A stretch of 6,858 bases of DNA from Cellvibrionales bacterium UBA2511 (GTDB lineage: Bacteria; Pseudomonadota; Gammaproteobacteria; Pseudomonadales; Porticoccaceae). Below are positions 6,446 to 6,858 of the stretch, piece by piece. The stretch covers positions 33,020-39,877 of the forward strand of contig DDNV01000093.1 of NCBI GenBank assembly GCA_002341315.1, written 5' to 3'. The position numbers were made by a program, and so were the translations under genes. The first letter of the stretch is position 1, and every line of letters starts with the position of its first letter. The notes under the pieces were generated by a model. The model worked only from the letters and a program-made list of their open reading frames with translations. It searched no databases and was not told the origin of the DNA.

Positions 6446-6858
6446 TCAGCTTACGTCGATCAGCTCCACTGTTCCATCAGGTAATACTTCGGCCATCTTG
6501 CCGGAAGGCTCCTTCAGGAAAATCACGCCTACAAACAACAGCACAGCGGAAGCGGCGATCAGCAGAAAAAAAGTTTGATAATCGACAAACGACAGAATGG
6601 TCAGATAGGTCACACCACCCACGTTGCCATAGGCACCGGCCATGCCGGCGATCTGGCCGGTCATACGCCGCTGTACCAGCGGCACCATGGCAAACACTGC
6701 ACCCTCTCCCGCCTGGACAAAGAACGAGCAGCACATGGTGGCGAGCACCGCCAGGAAAATCCACCAAGTGCCATCGATATGGCTAAGCAGAAAATAGCCT
6801 GCGGCGAGCCCGGAAATCAGGATCATCAGGGTCTTCCGACGTCCGAACCTGTCGCTCG
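6446..6858 (-). CDS. nasA: Nitrate/nitrite MFS transporter, NasA/NarK family (C-terminal 136 residues)
   Basis: The gene runs off the right edge, so only the C-terminal third is visible. The fragment begins SDRFGRRKT, the MFS cytoplasmic loop signature between helices 8 and 9. Four hydrophobic segments follow, read as helices 9 to 12, and then a short cytoplasmic tail ending [16 protein letters not shown]. The segment [15 protein letters not shown] and the glycine-rich [11 protein letters not shown] match the nitrate/nitrite porter family, in which this second glycine-rich signature lines the substrate path. The protein imports nitrate or exchanges nitrate and nitrite across the inner membrane. 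The name nasA is chosen for its resemblance, from memory, to the Pseudomonas assimilatory transporter next to a similar kinase; narK-type naming would be equally defensible. The methionine at 6826 is internal. It is the first visible gene of a - strand operon with the phosphatase-kinase, moaB and moeA. Confidence 0.88.
   Translation of the reverse strand, partial: SDRFGRRKTLMILISGLAAGYFLLSHIDGTWWIFLAVLATMCCSFFVQAGEGAVFAMVPLVQRRMTGQIAGMAGAYGNVGGVTYLTILSFVDYQTFFLLIAASAVLLFVGVIFLKEPSGKMAEVLPDGTVELIDVS

Noticed and set aside
1..6858. CRISPR array, tRNA, insertion sequence or phage element
   Set aside because: No regularly spaced repeats, tRNA-like cloverleaf, transposase or phage protein was seen by eye. 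The window is filled with ordinary metabolic and signalling genes.

Overview
The window looks like chromosomal DNA of a gammaproteobacterium, probably a marine or environmental one related to the Pseudomonas/Marinobacter/Microbulbifer sphere. This is inferred from protein similarity recalled from memory and from a moderately GC-rich, densely packed layout; no rRNA or other phylogenetic marker is present. Coding density is very high, with only one non-coding gap longer than 100 bases (2707-2832). No tRNA, rRNA, CRISPR array, insertion sequence or phage gene was seen.

Layout. On the + strand, 1-1308 holds the end of moaC, then moaD and moaE joined by stop/start overlaps, then a small OsmC/Ohr-family protein. 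All remaining genes are on the - strand. Read in transcription order from the right edge they are: the C-terminal part of a NasA/NarK-type nitrate/nitrite MFS transporter (6858-6446), a PP2C phosphatase-protein kinase fusion with a C-terminal membrane anchor (6412-4661), moaB (4598-4062), moeA (4065-2833, overlapping moaB by ATGA), and, after a 126-base gap with its own promoter-like sequence, a beta-CASP metallo-beta-lactamase-fold RNase-like protein (2706-1309). The last gene converges on the OsmC gene with no base between the two stop codons.

How the genes fit together. MoaC makes cyclic pyranopterin monophosphate. MoaD and MoaE convert it to molybdopterin by sulfur transfer. MoaB/MogA-type and MoeA proteins then handle molybdopterin adenylylation and molybdenum insertion. 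The finished cofactor serves molybdoenzymes such as nitrate reductase, which fits the neighbouring nitrate transporter. The most interesting element is the tail-anchored phosphatase-kinase between the transporter and the cofactor genes. It suggests reversible Ser/Thr phosphorylation linked to nitrate uptake or assimilation, but its substrate cannot be read from the sequence. The OsmC-like and beta-CASP genes have no clear link to the pathway.
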